A stretch of DNA of 7,222 nt from Robiginitomaculum sp. Lineage in GTDB: Bacteria > Pseudomonadota > Alphaproteobacteria > Caulobacterales > Maricaulaceae. Numbering within the stretch: position 1 is the stretch's first letter; each line of letters begins with the position of its first letter. Both the position numbers and the translations under genes were made by a program. Of this stretch, positions 1 through 6,564 are shown piece after piece. The notes beneath the pieces are model-generated. The model did no database searches and was not told where the DNA came from. It saw nothing but the letters and a program-made list of their open reading frames with translations. Location: NCBI GenBank assembly GCA_016765255.1, contig JAESQI010000234.1, positions 1 to 7,222 on the forward strand. Direction: 5' to 3'.

Positions 1-950
1 GGCCCAGATAATACAGCCGAAAGCTTCGGTAATTTCGCCGCCCCAAGCCCGATTTTTTTATGCTCAACTGTTCGAGTGAGGCCCCGCCGCAAGCGCAAAG
101 CATAATCATCTACAGTGTCAATCAATTCAGCACGAACAGGCACAGCCATTTCAGCCGCCGCCGTTGGCGTAGGACTACGCATATCCGCCACGTAATCGAG
201 CAATGTCCAATCAGTTTCGTGACCAATAGCGCTGATGAGCGGAATGTCGGACGCCGCCGCTGCCCGCACTACATTTTCTTCGTTAAAGCACCAAAGGTCT
301 TCAATGGAGCCGCCGCCCCTTGCAACGATTAAAACATCTGGTTTGGGAACATTCCCTGCTTCATGTATATGGTTAAACCCCGTAATGGCCCCGGAAATTT
401 GAGAAGCGGCTTTATCGCCTTGAACAAGCACGGGCCACACGAGAACCCGCACAGGAAAACGGTCTGAAATTCTGTGTAAAATATCGCGAATGACTGCGCC
501 CGTTGGTGAGGTTATGACGCCAATTGTTTGGGGGAGATATGGGAGTTCACGTTTGCGGCCCTCATCAAATAGACCTTCTGCCGCCAATAGTTTCTTGCGT
601 TTTTCCAACAAGGCCATCAGCGCGCCAACGCCAGCGGGTTCGAGTTTGTCAATGACGAGTTGATATTGGGATCGTCCCGGATAGGTGGATAATTTGCCTT
701 CGACGACCACTTCCATGCCTTCTTCTGGGCGGACAGACAGTCTTGATACTGATCCTTTCCACATGATGGAGGCAATCACAGCTTTGTCATCTTTAACGTC
801 TACATACATATGGCCAGATTTGGCAATAACCACGCGGCCAAGTTCGCCCCGCACCCGCACCCGTCCATAGGTTTCCTCAACCGTTCGTTTGAGGGAAAAT
901 GCCAGTTCGGAAACTGAATATTCATGTGCATTTGTCGGCGATGTATCCAC
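1..950 (-). CDS. xseA: Exodeoxyribonuclease VII large subunit (N-terminal part, cut by left edge)
   Basis: XseA is the catalytic large subunit of cytoplasmic exonuclease VII, which with several small XseB subunits degrades single-stranded DNA in repair and recombination. The reverse-strand frame is open from the window edge and gives 316 residues from the chosen start. An N-terminal OB-fold spans about residues 10-103 (EYSVSELAFSLKRTVEE, VRVRGELG, HMYVDVKDD, QYQLVIDKLEP). The catalytic domain follows, with GVITSPTGAVIRDI (144-157), the family signature VARGGGSIEDLWCFNEE (209-225), SAIGHETD (240-247) and DMRSPTPTAAAE (256-267). The C-terminal coiled-coil region lies beyond the edge. I chose the GTG at 950 because about 10 residues before EYSVSEL fits the family and an A/G-rich AAGAAAG stretch precedes it. 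The next in-frame ATG upstream (1070) would overlap purD. It is divergent from purD. The identity is seen directly from motifs; the start is inferred. Confidence 0.96.
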   Translation of the reverse strand, partial: MDTSPTNAHEYSVSELAFSLKRTVEETYGRVRVRGELGRVVIAKSGHMYVDVKDDKAVIASIMWKGSVSRLSVRPEEGMEVVVEGKLSTYPGRSQYQLVIDKLEPAGVGALMALLEKRKKLLAAEGLFDEGRKRELPYLPQTIGVITSPTGAVIRDILHRISDRFPVRVLVWPVLVQGDKAASQISGAITGFNHIHEAGNVPKPDVLIVARGGGSIEDLWCFNEENVVRAAAASDIPLISAIGHETDWTLLDYVADMRSPTPTAAAEMAVPVRAELIDTVDDYALRLRRGLTRTVEHKKIGLGAAKLPKLSAVLSG

Positions 951-1027
951 GAAAATGTCTTTCTTCTTGGTGTTTGTTCGTTCATATACTGTGCGGGCAA
1001 TATCACCTAATAAGAAAGACTTAGGAT
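951..1027. promoter_or_regulatory. Divergent promoter region between xseA and purD
   Basis: This 77-base spacer separates two genes that start in opposite directions, so it must hold start signals for at least one of them, probably both. On the plus strand TATACT at 985-990 is a possible -10 box for purD, but no good -35 hexamer sits 16-18 bases upstream. On the minus strand TTAGGT and TATATG are 16 bases apart and form a weak candidate for xseA. Near the purD start there is AGGA very close to the ATG (about 2 bases) and a better spaced AGAAAG further upstream. I see no operator-like inverted repeat and no riboswitch-like structure. That a promoter region exists follows from the gene layout; the individual boxes are weak. 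Confidence 0.35.
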
Positions 1028-2299
1028 ATGAAAATTCTTTTGGTTGGCAGCGGTGGACGTGAACATGCATTGGCGTGGAAAATCAGCCAAAGTCCATTGT
1101 GTGAGCATTTAATCTGCGCGCCCGGTAATGCAGGCATTTGCGAAATCGCAGATTGTGCCAATATTCCTGCTGACGATATTGTTGGCCTGATCGGGCTTAT
1201 CCAGCGTGAAAGTATAGATTTTGTAGTGGTCGGCCCAGAAGCCCCCTTGGCCCTTGGATTGGTAGACGCCTTGACCGAACAAGGCATTGCCAGTTTTGGC
1301 CCGACGGAAGCCGCCGCCATGTTAGAGACATCAAAAGCCTTTACCAAAGATTTTTGTACGCGCCACGACATTCCAACCGCCCGCTATGACGTGTTTACTG
1401 AACTGCTTGATGCCAAAAAATACTTAGGCGAAATGAGCGCGCCTTATGTGATAAAAGCAGATGGCCTCGCGGCTGGGAAAGGTGTGGTCATTGCAGAGAG
1501 CAAAGCAGAGGCCGAAACAGAACTCGAAGAATTTTTCTCGGGAAAATTTGGCGACGCTGGGACATGCGTGGTTATCGAAGAATTTATGACCGGCTTTGAA
1601 ATTTCTTTCTTCGCTATATCAGACGGAAAATCCGTCCTGCCATTGATCGAAGCCCAAGACCATAAACGTGCATTTGACGGCGATAAAGGGCCAAATACGG
1701 GCGGTATGGGAGCGTATTCGCCTGTACCCGGATTTGACCAAGCCATGTCCAAGCGCGTGATGACAGAGATCATTATCCCTACCATCGAAGGCATGGCCAA
1801 AGAAAACGCACCCTTTGTTGGCGTTTTGTTTGCAGGCCTGATGATGACCGGCAGCGGCCCTAAATTGATCGAATATAATGTCCGGTTTGGGGACCCGGAA
1901 TGTCAACTCCTCATGCGTCGTTTAGACAGTGACATATTGGAAATTTTTATCGCCGCCAGTCAGGGAAAACTTAAATCCCTCCTCGCGCCAAAATGGAATA
2001 AAAATCCAGTGGTCAATGTTGTGTTGGCCGCCAAAGGATACCCCGGAAAATATAAGAAAGGCACGAAAATAATAGGCGTCGACGCCGCTAATTTGTTGGA
2101 CGGTGTGCAGGTTTTTCACGCAGGCACACGCCGCGCCGATGATGGCAGTTTACAAGCCTCAGGTGGACGCGTTCTCAACATCACTGCCGAAGGGAAAACC
2201 ATTGATCAGGCTGTCGCCCGCGCCTATAGTGCTATTGACGAAGTTATAGAATGGCCGGACGGATTTTGTCGGCGCGATATTGCCAAACAGGCTTTGTAA
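1028..2299 (+). CDS. purD: Phosphoribosylamine-glycine ligase (GAR synthetase)
   Basis: This enzyme joins 5-phosphoribosylamine and glycine using ATP, the second step of de novo purine synthesis in the cytoplasm. The 423-residue length is typical of the monofunctional bacterial enzyme. The N-terminal domain opens with ILLVGSGGREHALAWK (3-18) and has VVVGPEAPLALGLVDAL (66-82). The ATP-grasp core shows GPTEAAAMLETSKAFTKDF (91-109), YVIKADGLAAGKGVV (140-154), AQDHKRAFDGDKGPNTGGMGAYSP (209-232, split here by its conserved HKR and GGMGAYSP parts) and the family signature RFGDPECQ (286-293). The C-terminal lid domain (about 325-423) is intact. The ATG at 1028 gives the family-standard N-terminus. 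It lies back to back with xseA and 23 bases upstream of an exported amidohydrolase that may share its transcript. No missing catalytic motif was seen. Confidence 0.98.
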   Translation: MKILLVGSGGREHALAWKISQSPLCEHLICAPGNAGICEIADCANIPADDIVGLIGLIQRESIDFVVVGPEAPLALGLVDALTEQGIASFGPTEAAAMLETSKAFTKDFCTRHDIPTARYDVFTELLDAKKYLGEMSAPYVIKADGLAAGKGVVIAESKAEAETELEEFFSGKFGDAGTCVVIEEFMTGFEISFFAISDGKSVLPLIEAQDHKRAFDGDKGPNTGGMGAYSPVPGFDQAMSKRVMTEIIIPTIEGMAKENAPFVGVLFAGLMMTGSGPKLIEYNVRFGDPECQLLMRRLDSDILEIFIAASQGKLKSLLAPKWNKNPVVNVVLAAKGYPGKYKKGTKIIGVDAANLLDGVQVFHAGTRRADDGSLQASGGRVLNITAEGKTIDQAVARAYSAIDEVIEWPDGFCRRDIAKQAL

Positions 2300-2322
2300 A
2301 CTAAATATTTAAGGGGTGAGTT

Positions 2323-3621
2323 ATGAAAAAATTGAGTTTATTATTATTGGCGGGCATTGCATTATTTTATCCGTCATCAACTCATGCTCAAGCCATTGAG
2401 GGCGATGTCACCCTCATCCATGCAGGACAGGTTTTAGCAATTCCTGGAAACCCAGTACGCACGAACCAAACCATAAAAATTATCGGCGACGAAATCGTTT
2501 CAATAACCTCTGGGTACACCACCAAACCCAATGCAAGGATGATCGATTTAAAAGATAAATTCGTCTTGCCGGGCCTGATCGACAGCCATGTGCATTTGCG
2601 TATGGAATTTAATCCCAATATCAGGCTTGACCGCGTGACCAAACGCCCTGCCGACGGCGCTTATGATGCATATGCCAATGCGCAAAAGACCATTATGGCA
2701 GGCTTTACGACTGTGCAAGATGTCGGCGGGCCCGAAGCAATTTTCGCCTTGCGCGACGCGATCAATAGAGGTGTCATTGATGGCCCGCGCATTCGCGCCT
2801 CTGGCCCATCCCTCTCCCCAACAGGCGGGCACGGGGACACGCATGGCTACCGTACCGATATTTTGGAATTGTTTCATTCACCCACCATATGCAACGGCGC
2901 AGATGATTGCAGGCGTGCCGCCCGCGCCGCCATAAAATCAGGCGCGGATGTGATTAAAATCACCGCAACAGGCGGCGTCCTCTCCAATACTTCTGCTGGA
3001 ACCGAACAACAGTTTTTTAATGACGAACTTGAAGCCATTGTTGAAAGCGCCGCTAAAATGGGCCGCAAAGTCACCGCCCATGCCCACGGCAAAACGGGGA
3101 TTGATAGCGCTTTAAAAGCAGGCGTGAAATCCATCGAACACGGCACGTACTTAGACGCAGAAACAGCGCGCTTGTTTAAAAAGCACAAAGCCGTCCTTAT
3201 CCCAACCGTTCTGGCGGGCATGACCGTGGTTGAATGGGCTAAAACCAATAATTGGCTGCCACCCGCTTCGAAAGAAAAAGCGCTTATCATTGGGCCTAAA
3301 ATGCTCAACATGCTGACAATCGCTCACAAAAATGGAGTCACCATTGCCTTTGGTACAGATACAGGGGTTTCCAAGCACGGCGATAATGCCCGCGAATTTG
3401 GCTATATGGTCGAGGCAGGCATGAGCGAAATGGAAGCCATTGTCGCCGCCACAGTCACTGCCTCAAAGCATCTGGAAATGGGAGATAAAATCGGCACATT
3501 AGAGCACGGTAAATTTGCGGACTTGATCGCAGTTGACGGCGATCCCCTCACCGATATCACAGAACTTTATGACGTTGATTTCGTCATGAAGGGTGGGAAG
3601 ATATTTAAAAACGAAGATTAG
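2323..3621 (+). CDS. Exported metal-dependent amidohydrolase (Xaa-Pro dipeptidase/imidazolonepropionase-like)
   Basis: This is a 432-residue amidohydrolase-superfamily protein with an N-terminal signal peptide: MKK, a hydrophobic core LSLLLLAGIALF, then a likely cleavage after STHAQA near residue 24. The mature enzyme probably acts in the periplasm. Metal-site residues are all present: the HxH pair in GLIDSHVHL (H89, H91), the probable carboxylated lysine in DVIKITATGG (K212), histidines in TAHAHG (H253, H255) and SIEHGT (H273), and the aspartate in FGTDTG (D346). A C-terminal GKFADLIAVDGDPL (396-409) completes the small beta domain. Related proteins include alphaproteobacterial carboxypeptidases such as Caulobacter Cc2672 that remove basic residues from N-blocked or dipeptide substrates, so a peptidase role is plausible but the substrate is not shown by the sequence. 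A strong ribosome site (GGGGTGAG, 2313-2320) precedes the ATG by two bases. It starts 23 bases after purD, so co-transcription is likely; it converges on the PepSY gene. Confidence 0.9.
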   Translation: MKKLSLLLLAGIALFYPSSTHAQAIEGDVTLIHAGQVLAIPGNPVRTNQTIKIIGDEIVSITSGYTTKPNARMIDLKDKFVLPGLIDSHVHLRMEFNPNIRLDRVTKRPADGAYDAYANAQKTIMAGFTTVQDVGGPEAIFALRDAINRGVIDGPRIRASGPSLSPTGGHGDTHGYRTDILELFHSPTICNGADDCRRAARAAIKSGADVIKITATGGVLSNTSAGTEQQFFNDELEAIVESAAKMGRKVTAHAHGKTGIDSALKAGVKSIEHGTYLDAETARLFKKHKAVLIPTVLAGMTVVEWAKTNNWLPPASKEKALIIGPKMLNMLTIAHKNGVTIAFGTDTGVSKHGDNAREFGYMVEAGMSEMEAIVAATVTASKHLEMGDKIGTLEHGKFADLIAVDGDPLTDITELYDVDFVMKGGKIFKNED

Positions 3622-3638
3622 CGTTTAACCTCAGTTCT

Positions 3639-3779
3639 TATTCCCCACCCCGCTTTATCGAGTGTGGTGGGCGCGTAGCGGTCGGAGGGGGAACCCGTTT
3701 ACTGGCAACTGGAGACAACTGAAACCTTGCCCCCCTCCACCCTTTCAGGGCACCTCCCCCACAAGTGGGGTGAGGAATA
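3639..3779. repeat. 141-base palindromic element with terminal inverted repeats (MITE/REP-like)
   Basis: Most of the spacer between the convergent amidohydrolase and PepSY genes (3622-3788) is a noncoding palindrome. Its outer arms, TATTCCCCACCCCGC (3639-3653) and GTGGGGTGAGGAATA (3765-3779), pair at 13 of 15 positions. A second inner pair, GGTCGGAGGGGG (3680-3691) with CCCCCTCCACC (3731-3741), pairs with one bulge. Inside the right end, CCTC-CCCCA and TGGGG-T-GAGG (3753-3775) can form a local hairpin around CAAG. Both ends finish in TA, as expected if insertion duplicated a TA target, and there is no room for a transposase. Similar C/G-rich hairpins are common as dispersed repeats in alphaproteobacterial genomes. 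It may also act as a two-way transcription terminator, since genes converge on it, although no strong T-run follows directly (TTTT at 3787-3790). Structure is seen; mobility and copy number are inferred. Confidence 0.6.
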
Positions 3780-3788
3780 CAGGGGGTT

Positions 3789-4550
3789 TTATTTATTTCG
3801 TTTTGGCCTTAAAAACATGCGGTGAGTGACAAGGGCTACGCCGCTGAGGGCAAAGAGTAATGCGCAAAATGATAAAAGCTTCAGCCACCATAAATTGATA
3901 TTATCCCGCTCCTTATAATCCATAATATGCAGCATCCACATAAAATCAAATGCCCGCCAGAGCCGCGTTCGGACATTAACCAGCTCACCCGTAATCGGCG
4001 AAATATAAAGCCGCGTTGCCGCATTATCATCATATGTCACTTGCCAAATGGGTGATTGTTTTCGAAAATCCTTGGGCGCTTTATCAAATAAAACCACCGT
4101 ATTTATATCCGCGTCTCCAAGGTAATACCGCCCTGCCGCCGCCGTGATTAGGCCTTCACTTAAGCCCGTCCAAATTTTTGCGGGATTTCCTGAGATATAT
4201 GTTTTGTCCACACCATTATCAAATTCCCACACAGGCGTGCCAAGTGCTGAACGCAAATGAACACCGTTGAGGTTACGAACGAGACAGGCATTTCTTTGCA
4301 TTGGGTGGCAATACAATTCTCTCTGGTTTTCAGCATAAAGATTATAAACCTCAGAAAAAGGGGCCGTTTGCTCCATGTTTAGCGTCCAAGCGTGTTTCGT
4401 GGCCATATGGTCACCATGTACTTTATCAATGTTAAAAAAGCTCATGAAAAAACCACTGGCAAACCACACGACAATTTGTATCCCGAGCACGAGCCCCGCC
4501 CATTTGTGAATACGGGTCAATATGCGCCAAAATTTATGCTTTGCGACCAT
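3789..4550 (-). CDS. PepSY-domain membrane protein
   Basis: This is a 253-residue protein with one N-terminal membrane helix (about 17-39), a large presumably periplasmic middle part (about 45-215), and one C-terminal helix (about 222-244) followed by a basic tail RPKRNK. The start RIHKWAGLVLGIQ (13-25) is the hallmark of PepSY-associated membrane proteins, with a histidine next to the first helix (H15). A second conserved-looking histidine is in MWMLHIMDYKE (H208) and another follows the last helix (VTHR, H243). The stretch QVTYDDNAATRLYISPITGELVNVRTR (170-196) matches a PepSY repeat, ending in the ITGE turn. Members such as Pseudomonas FpvG take part in periplasmic reduction of ferric siderophores, but this protein is shorter than those multi-helix forms, so the function is open. 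AAGGA lies 5 bases before the ATG. It is divergent from the TSUP transporter across 49 bases, and convergent with the amidohydrolase. Confidence 0.82.
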   Translation of the reverse strand: MVAKHKFWRILTRIHKWAGLVLGIQIVVWFASGFFMSFFNIDKVHGDHMATKHAWTLNMEQTAPFSEVYNLYAENQRELYCHPMQRNACLVRNLNGVHLRSALGTPVWEFDNGVDKTYISGNPAKIWTGLSEGLITAAAGRYYLGDADINTVVLFDKAPKDFRKQSPIWQVTYDDNAATRLYISPITGELVNVRTRLWRAFDFMWMLHIMDYKERDNINLWWLKLLSFCALLFALSGVALVTHRMFLRPKRNK

Positions 4551-4599
4551 TCTTTTCCTTACCTCTTTTCACCAAGACTGCAAAGGGATATAAACCCAT

Positions 4600-5349
4600 A
4601 TGTCCTTTAACATACTCGCAGTCATCTTATGTGCCGCCCTCATCACCGCCTGTATTTCTGGTATTTTTGGCATGGCGGGCGGTCTCATATTTATGGGAGT
4701 CCTCGCCAGCTTTATGGGCGTCGTTGAGGCCATGGTCGTGCACGGCATTGTGCTAAGTATTTCCAATTCATACCGCGCTTATCTTTTACGAAACTTTATC
4801 CGCTGGGATATTTTTTGGAACATGGGCATTGGCGCCCTGCCCGCTCTTGGCCTGCTCGCCTTCATTGCATTTATACCGTCCAAAGGCATGTTGTTTTTGT
4901 GCTTAGGTCTCCTCCCCATTTTACTCTGGGTGCCAAAAAACTGGTTTTCCTTTGACGCGCAAAAACCTCTGCACGCCATATTTTGCGGGTTTTGTGTCAC
5001 AGGGCTTAATCTGGTCGCAGGGGTTGCGGGGCCTGCTCTCGACATGTTTTTCGTGCGTACCAATATGCCTAGAGAGCAAATCGTCGCCACTAAGGCCGTG
5101 ACCATGTTCTCGTCTCATATGATGAAAATCATCTATTTTGGCATTCCGCTTCTACAGGCAAATGGCGGAGGGCATTTTCCGCCGCTCTGGTTTTTTGCCG
5201 CCGCCCTGCCCCTGACTATGCTGGGCACATTCACAGGCACAAATATCCTAAAACGGTTGAGTGACATCGGATTTCGAAAATACACAAAATGGCTCGTGAG
5301 TTTGGTTGGGCTAATTTATGTGGTTAGGGGGATTGCTCTTCTGGGTTAG
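4600..5349 (+). CDS. TauE/SafE (TSUP) family membrane transporter
   Basis: This is a 249-residue, very hydrophobic protein with about eight predicted membrane helices (roughly 5-30, 33-56, 73-93, 95-111, 125-150, 163-184, 195-216, 230-248). The two-fold repeat typical of the family is visible: SGIFGMAGGLIFMGVL (20-35) in the first half and GLNLVAGVAGPALDMFFV (135-152) in the second. Family members move anions or organic acids, often sulfite, sulfoacetate or other sulfur compounds, across the inner membrane; the substrate here cannot be read from sequence. Length agrees with the family (about 240-270). The ATG at 4600 is preceded by AGGGA at a somewhat long spacing of about 11 bases. It shares a short 49-base divergent control region with the PepSY gene, so joint regulation is possible. 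No sulfur-pathway gene is seen in the window to support a sulfite role. Confidence 0.88.
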   Translation: MSFNILAVILCAALITACISGIFGMAGGLIFMGVLASFMGVVEAMVVHGIVLSISNSYRAYLLRNFIRWDIFWNMGIGALPALGLLAFIAFIPSKGMLFLCLGLLPILLWVPKNWFSFDAQKPLHAIFCGFCVTGLNLVAGVAGPALDMFFVRTNMPREQIVATKAVTMFSSHMMKIIYFGIPLLQANGGGHFPPLWFFAAALPLTMLGTFTGTNILKRLSDIGFRKYTKWLVSLVGLIYVVRGIALLG

Positions 5350-5374
5350 ATACACCGTGCTATGCACCACAAAC

Positions 5375-5402
5375 TTTACAACCCAGCGAGAATTGTTAAG
5401 AT
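5375..5402 (+). promoter_or_regulatory. Candidate sigma-70-type promoter for the TonB-domain gene
   Basis: TTTACA at 5375-5380 matches the -35 consensus at five of six bases, and TAAGAT at 5397-5402 matches the -10 consensus at four of six, with a 16-base spacer. It sits in the short spacer between the TSUP gene and the downstream signal-peptide ORF, and would give a short leader carrying the GGGGG ribosome site at 5414-5418. This is pattern matching only; the gene could equally be read through from the TSUP gene. Confidence 0.25.
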
Positions 5403-5421
5403 GATAAAGATTGGGGGACAT

Positions 5422-6526
5422 ATGCGGTTTTTAATTTTCATCTTAACTGTTGCCTTATTGAGCATCTCTACGGCGCAAGCAAAAATACCCAGCGAAGTCA
5501 TAAAGCCCTATAAAGCCTATAGCGCCGCTCTCAAGGCGGGTGACAAAAACGAAATAAAACGCACCGCAAAACTCGCATGGCAACAAGCAGAAATCCATAT
5601 GGGGATCATAAAACCACAGGGGATTTGGCGCAAAACTACGCGGACGCCTTAAATGCTACCTATAGTATAGACCGTAGAAAAGCCTATCTACGCAATATTG
5701 AACTTGCACATTTACATACAGAACATGCACTAGAAATACAATTAGAGCGACAAATTAAAATGGCCGAAATGGGTTATTTTTTTCAGTTTAAAGGACGGAA
5801 GTATTTTCGAAAGGATATAAATTTAGCGTCTAGATTCGTTAAAAAAATGGGTTTACAGGCTCAGTCTATGACGGTGAGGTTGGAAACTCTTAATGCTCTA
5901 AATTTGTATAGTATAGGGAGGATAGACAAAGCTATACGCCAGATAGACACTGCCTTAGACATTTTTTCGAAAGCCCCAGATGTGGGAATATCAATTTATC
6001 CTTATATTGCAAAACTATATAAAGCCGATTTTTTAAAGCTAGACAAGCAAAACATAGCGGCCCTACTACAATATCAATCCGTAATGCAAAATGTAAAAGG
6101 CAAGCTGCCCAGTGACCATCCTTTTGTCGCCAAAGCCTTTAGGAAATGGATAGGTTTGCGCTTTGAGATCGAAGAAAATGGTCGGCTTGCTGAAGCTGAG
6201 GCAGCGGGCATGTGCGAATGTTGGCCCTTTGAAGATTATAACAGCCAGTTACAACCAATAAGACGGTTTCCACCAAAAATGCCGTCTGGCACACAACGTT
6301 CTGGGCATGTAATTGTCAAATATGATGTAAACGACGCAGGCAAAGTCACCAAGATTGAGATCGTCGGTTCTACGTCCAAACTATTGAATCATCCTCAATC
6401 ATCGCTGTAAAAAAGTGGATATTTAGCCCCAAACGTGAAGGGGAAAAAGGCGGTATAAGAAATGGTATAATTACACGATTAGTTTATCGCCTATTAGACG
6501 AAGATGGAGATGCTATACTTAAATAG
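5422..6526 (+). pseudogene. Exported TPR-like protein with TonB C-terminal domain, broken by two frameshifts
   Basis: Three overlapping plus-strand frames together spell one protein of about 368 residues. Part one (5422 to about 5604) starts with a signal peptide, MRFLIFILTVALLSIS then TAQA, and continues KIPSEVIKPYKAYSAALKAG and AWQQAEIHMG. Part two (about 5604 to 6380) continues DHKTTGDLAQNYADAL, with TPR-like helices such as ALNLYSIGRIDKAIRQIDTAL, and reaches the TonB-type C-terminal domain (PPKMPSGTQRSGHVIVKYDV, GKVTKIEIVGS). Part three, in another frame (about 6380-6526), supplies the missing end ESSSIIAVKKWIFSPK and TRLVYRLLDEDGDAILK, then TAG. Each break is repaired by adding one base, in GGGG at 5601-5604 and near AAA at 6378-6380. 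The ATG at 5422, with GGGGG just upstream, is preferred over the ATG at 5362 because the signal peptide starts there; the ATG at 5577 is internal. It is AT-richer than its neighbours. An intact protein would be periplasmic; a TonB-like energy role is doubtful without a membrane anchor. Sequencing error is the main alternative to true decay. Confidence 0.75.
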
Positions 6527-6564
6527 CAAAAATATTACTAGCCCCAACAAGTATTTCGCTTGTA

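Noticed and set aside
60..332. A 90-residue plus-strand ORF
   Set aside because: It lies antisense to the well-supported xseA coding frame and has no recognisable features.
2874..3311. A 145-residue minus-strand ORF inside the amidohydrolase gene
   Set aside because: It is a shadow of the conserved metal-site region on the other strand and resembles no family.
5357..5367. GTGC-TAT-GCAC inverted repeat just after the TSUP stop codon
   Set aside because: Four pairs around a three-base loop, with no T-run, is within chance expectation.
5595..6410. Programmed -1 ribosomal frameshifting as the explanation for the three-frame gene
   Set aside because: Neither site has a canonical X XXY YYZ slippery heptamer, and two such events in one non-mobile gene would be very unusual; base loss is simpler.
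5577..6410. A separate gene starting at the ATG at 5577
   Set aside because: The first residues (MATSRNPY) read out of frame through the coding stretch of the upstream part, no ribosome site precedes it, and the true continuation begins at about DHKTTGD.
6547..6563. Small hairpin ACAAG-7 bases-CTTGT between the convergent TonB-domain and EamA genes, as a terminator
   Set aside because: The stem is only five pairs and AT-rich, and the nearest T-run (6575-6580) is too far away and lies inside the EamA gene.
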